DNA from: Halichondria panicea
Taxonomy: Eukaryota > Porifera > Demospongiae > Suberitida > Halichondriidae
Assembly (NCBI RefSeq): GCF_963675165.1
Contig: NC_087377.1
Coordinates: 4,712,042-4,776,041 of the forward strand
Direction of reading: 5' to 3'
DNA length: 64,000 bases
Made by a program: the position numbers and the translations under genes. Positions 59,579-64,000 of the stretch are shown here, one piece after another. The notes beneath the pieces were generated by a model. It was not told the DNA's origin, did not search any database, and was given only the letters and a program-made list of their open reading frames with translations. How positions within the stretch are numbered: position 1 is the stretch's first letter; each line of letters starts with the position of its first letter.

Positions 59579-62500
59579 CACTGTAAAAACTGGAAAGTGA
59601 CCGTCACCACCAAAAGGTAGTGAAATACCTGCCACAATAGTCACCGCAAATCGACTGGTGACCTTCACCACTTTTTCAAATCACTACATTTAAGTAGTGA
59701 CGATCACTACATTTAGGTAGTGAACATCACCAGAGCTAGTAAAAATCACTATACAAAAATTCTGAAAATGTGCACAGAAAATTATAACAAGCATTATGCT
59801 TAGCTACTAGCCTAACATAATTATAATAATAACAGTGTCTAATGGCTTGAGTTGATCATCAGTTCTTGGCTGTCTTTACATCCCAACCTCCTCCCTCCTC
59901 CTGTATATGCATGAAGAAGAAAGTATGTTTATTTTATTGACGAATAATAGACAAATATAAAGTCATAATAATTAATTATGTAGGTTGGAAGTGTGTACAA
60001 ATTAGATTATGTGCCGGGGGATATCGCATGATTAACAAAAAAACTTTTGCATACCTACTGAGCTTCATTATACGTGCATACGTACCGGTAAACCACGTTT
60101 ACGTTTTCGTTGGGTAATTACCTGCTATGTTACATAAGCCAAATAAAGTAATCCATGATGTCACAAATACTGGAGTATGCGTGAAGCTGAGCCAATTATA
60201 GCTACAGAAAATAGCAGGCACAATTATGTTTACAAGAAGAAGGATCGGCCCGGACTAGTGATATACCTGAACAGCACACTGGAGAGCCAGGGAGACTATG
60301 CAAATTCTATATAGAGCAGTAATCTTAGGAATCAATTATTGTGAGCAGAACAATAACTTTTGGAAGAACTGCTGTACTGCAAGCCTTGTCAGAACAATTA
60401 ATAGCTTGCTATAAATAATTCAAAATAAATGTTAACAATGGGTCTGCCTAAAACTCTGAAGAGGAACAGCTATATATACAACTTGCTATCATAATCATAC
60501 TGAAAATTAAGGTCAATGTGCTATATACAGGTGGCAGATTCAATTGCATACCATAATTATTAATTTTGCGTGATCAGAGGCCGCGGTTACTTATTTTCCT
60601 GGCAAAAGATGCTACAATTTGTAAGGCCAATGTTTAAATTCAGGTACAGTTTTCTTTCATCTGCACACATTCAAACTCAGCCATGGGACAGTCTCTTAAC
60701 TAAAGCACTAGCGATCTGCTACCAAGCTAACTGGCACATATAGATACCGTGCAGTATCAATATGCAGTATCAATAAGCATGGCTCCCACTGCAAATATGT
60801 CTCAGTGAGGGTCAAAGTTCACTGAGGCTACCAATAAAGATGCAATTGAGATCCTACTATTCAACCTTTATAATTGTAAGAGCGGCCTCTGATCAAGCAT
60901 AATTTATATACATGCAGATTAGGGGGTGTTTAGTAACCAAACAAATCTAGTAACAACAATTCTACAAATCTTTTGCTGACTTTATATAGGCTAAGTACAA
61001 AGATGTGATACGAAGAGAGGTTGAAGTAAGACAATTATTTTTTTGGAACAGTTACACTGTCTTGTGTGCAAAAGTAGGACTAACAGAACGAGTGTTGCAA
61101 GCGTGCGCTTGCTAATGCCTCTGCCAGACAGACAGACAGACAGACAGACACACACACACAGTCAGCTTTACCGTATCCCTCGTGCGGCTACGCCTCGAGG
61201 CATAACTAACATATTAATCACTGACAACAAATTGTGGCAATACGGCAGCAGCACATACCTTGATTTATGCCTATACTTTAGGGTGTCCAGTAGTATAGTT
61301 GCTCCACACGTTGTTTTTTTACTTCATATCCTGCAAGTCAATTACAACAGTTACTGAACGCAATAAAGTGTGTAACAACAATAACAGTATAAATAAACAG
61401 CAGGTGCTGATGCCTTGGTGGGTGTGTCAAAACTATTGTCCACTATTTATGGCAGTAAACCTCCGAAGACGAGGGCGAAGTCTCGAGGCCAAGGATGATT
61501 TAATGTTACCATAAATTTTATAATTATAATTATACCCACTGAAATGAAAAATGCTTGCTGTATACCTAAGCTAACTCACCTTGCAAGGACTAGTAAACAG
61601 TCTTAAAAACTATTGAAAATGAACAAAAAGCTTGTGTGTATATAGCTTGTATAGCCAGTGCTAAACTTCTAGCGCTACGCTCTAACTTGTCCATGTGTGT
61701 AACGAGCCTACCCATCTGTCCTGCCATTGCTAACTTATTTTTGGCTCTTTGTGTATATAGATCTAACAAAATCAGTGCGCCCTTAAGGCAACGGAGTTAT
61801 GTTAGTGAAACTACACCCAGTTGCTATGATACAAACCCCAAGCGGGACATAAAGCTACTAGCTATTGCTATAAATACATCATGATGACATGATTGCTGCG
61901 ACACTTAAAGAGAAAACACTACATGCAACGGCATTCCAAGTATTAGAGCAAAATTACCCATAACTCGGGAACGATGCTATAGAGCTTTTACATTATACTT
62001 GCACTTCGTGCTCATTGGAACAGCTATGGCAATATACACACAGACAGACAGTCACATACACACACAAACACAACTACTGTTATGTCGCTCATCTGTATAT
62101 GTATATGCTTGATCAGAGGCTGTGCATGGCTACTAAATGTTACAAAGGAGGCTACAATTCGAGAGAGCCCATTGTTCAAGAGAGGTGTTTATTAGCCCTA
62201 GCTAATAAGTAACTATATGTATGCCACAAGAAAGTCTTCTAAAAGCACTACTTAAACAAGCTGCTACCCTAGCTAGCTGCTACCGTAGATACCAATCAAC
62301 CATGTGCAGAGACATAGCTACTATTTGAATGCGGCCTTCAAGCATATAACGGCAATTAAGCTGCAACCGTAGATACCAGTATTAATATGGCTGCCAAGTG
62401 CAGAGACATAGCCTCAAAGTTCACTGAGGCTACTATTTGAGACCAGCTTCTATTGAAGACTACTTTATACGTATAAGCATCAGTAGTTCGAATTCTACAA

Positions 62501-64000
62501 ATTTTGCTGCATTAAAAAAAGAACAAAAGAGGATGGATGATTTTAGGATGGACGATTATTGTGAGAGTACAGGAATGTAAGCCCTACAATGCTGAGAGGG
62601 TTAGCCTGGAGGTATTACAATGTGAAGTCCCTATTTTGCTTCTGAACTAGTATAATTAATTAACTCACTTGTGTTGTGCATGCTGAATGAAGCTTAGGGC
62701 AATGGGCTTTAATTGGTCTCCCCTTCGTTTAAGCCCTATTAAATGAGAAGTGTTTACTTGCACTTTGCTTGTCCTTCATGAGAAATTCGGTTCTGCATAA
62801 AATATTAATTTAAACTGTGCAGCATGTTGAGGAACTTACCTAGTTACACAGTTTTGTCAAACAACTCTCAAAGCGTTCTCTAAAAGCTCCACTTGTCTGC
62901 TTCTACTCCAGCAAATAAATTATTGTTGATGTGCAGCTGCAGATTTGCAGCTGCATAATTGCACGTGCCCTTATTTGGTCATAGGTCTATTCAACAAACA
63001 AGAGCGCGCAAGGATTATTCTGAGGATATGGATATGGAAGGAGCTAGCTAGCTAGCAAGCTATCTAGATCTTCCTATTACAGTTCAATTCAGTGACAAGG
63101 AAAGGCATTTGGCAGTCTTATATTGCTGCTACCAAAGGATAAGGAATAGTAGTGTGTGGATGAATAACAATTTCAGTGTTGAATCATGTAGCTTAGATAT
63201 TGATGTCGTGTAACATCTTATAGTAAAAGCATTCCATGAACTGTTTTACTGAGGCAATTATGGTTAACAGTAAGCCGGGTTGCGTGTTGACTATGTCTTG
63301 GTGACTCAGTTTCTGTAAAATAGACCACTAAATCTAGATCTACCTGGTACGGGTTAGCAGTAAGTCGTGTTGCGTGTTGATCGGCCAGGTACAGAAACCT
63401 CTTTTCAAAGATGTTACACAATTAATACATAGCTTCAACTAGTAATTGTATTTGTAAATTCGTGTGAATCAATTGTTAATTAGTAAAATCTTATTGTGTA
63501 CTGGCCTTAATAATACGAATGCAGATATGCCATTGTAACTGTTCAAGCTAGCAGTAACGTTATACGTCTATGGATTGATAATCTCATGCTTCTCTTTCAT
63601 TGCAGAATATGGAATGCTGCTCAGGCAAAAAAGCTTAGTGAGATATCAGGGCACCTGCACCATGGGGCCTCTTTGCAGCCTTTATACTTAGCCAGCAAAC
63701 TAGATCCATCAAGCATCTGCCTGAGTTTGTCACTCCCTTAGATTTAACGGCATAATTATTATTGATACTGATTGCCTTAAAGTTACAACTAAAGCTTACG
63801 TCTGTACCTGTGGGGAGTGGTCGGGAATAGTGTATTATTTATGTCCCAGTTTGTCATCATTGCCAGTTTGTCATCATTGTTAGGGGAGGAGCAATTGTAA
63901 TAATAAATAATTATGTACTGCAAATTGTGTACTGCAATGTTAGGTAAACTTCATGTTGTTTCAACTTTACAGTCAGTGCATGGTGGATATTAAAAAGACA
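59579..64000. mobile_element. Nested CACTA-like element, right copy, cut by the window end
   Basis: Starts with CACTGTAAAAAC after TG and carries the GTAGTGACCGTCACC-type repeats. Its right end is outside the window. The single base difference between the copies (63133) lies in its non-coding interior. Confidence 0.82.

Larger units (their letters stand above)
39943..64000. repeat. Right copy of the 39,942-bp direct repeat
   Basis: Head-to-tail second copy of 1-24058, cut by the window end. The junction runs without a break through the splice donor of the GTPase exon at 37745-39946. It cannot be told from sequence alone whether this is a genuine tandem duplication or an assembly loop. One substitution in 24 kb is much less divergence than two ordinary alleles of an outbred marine invertebrate usually show. 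Confidence 0.97.
51194..64000 (+). mobile_element. CACTA/EnSpm transposon, right copy, cut by the window end
   Basis: Duplicate of 11252-24058: left TIR, accessory gene, transposase and the first part of the nested element. The kinase and the right TIR would lie beyond the window. Confidence 0.85.

Noticed and set aside
1..64000. Circular plasmid or viral genome read around more than once
   Set aside because: The unit contains spliced animal-type genes, Death domains and nested transposons. The single base difference also does not fit one circle read twice. An assembly loop remains possible and is listed as such.

Overview
This looks like nuclear DNA from an early-branching animal, most likely a demosponge. 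The evidence is AT-rich sequence, short GT-AG introns with consistent phases, intracellular receptor-like proteins combining P-loop GTPase, Ig-like and Death domains, ankyrin exons, a TKL-type kinase of a kind I associate with sponges, and dense DNA transposons and MITEs. The taxonomic call is inference; no rRNA or mitochondrial marker is present.

The dominant structure is a head-to-tail duplication with a period of 39,942 bp. Bases 1-24058 recur at 39943-64000, and the only difference I found is one substitution (T at 23191, C at 63133). Bases 24059-39942 are seen once. Both ends of the repeat lie outside the window, so this is either a very recent tandem duplication or an assembly loop.

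Repeat-unit layout in left-copy coordinates: 5-3389 is an intron. 3390-7789 holds the 3' exons of a large plus-strand gene: GTPase module 2, Ig-like domain, two Death domains. 8311-11178 is a 2.9-kb CACTA-like element (TIR, TTA target-site duplication) carrying a decayed spliced gene and a minisatellite. 11252-28170 is a 16.9-kb CACTA/EnSpm element (26-bp TIR, TTG duplication). Inside it are a minus-strand accessory gene (11817-13014), a Tnp2-type transposase gene (13353-25115), a second CACTA-like element nested in that transposase (19637-24617, TG duplication), a protein kinase gene (25296-26478, minus) and a second minisatellite. Further right are a truncated non-LTR retrotransposon with a 2A-like motif and PHD-type finger (28824-29460), an ankyrin-repeat gene (30184-32334), a mariner-like element (32371-33205), repeats, and the first GTPase module exon (37745-39946).

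The GTPase exon at 37745-39946 splices in phase to the second GTPase exon across the copy junction (43332-45862), then to the Ig and Death exons ending at 47731. This gives one continuous frame of about 1,959 codons. The ankyrin exons end in a phase that could also join it. The product would be a cytosolic signalling receptor of innate-immune type. The right copy repeats the left through position 24058-equivalent and is cut by the window end inside the nested element.
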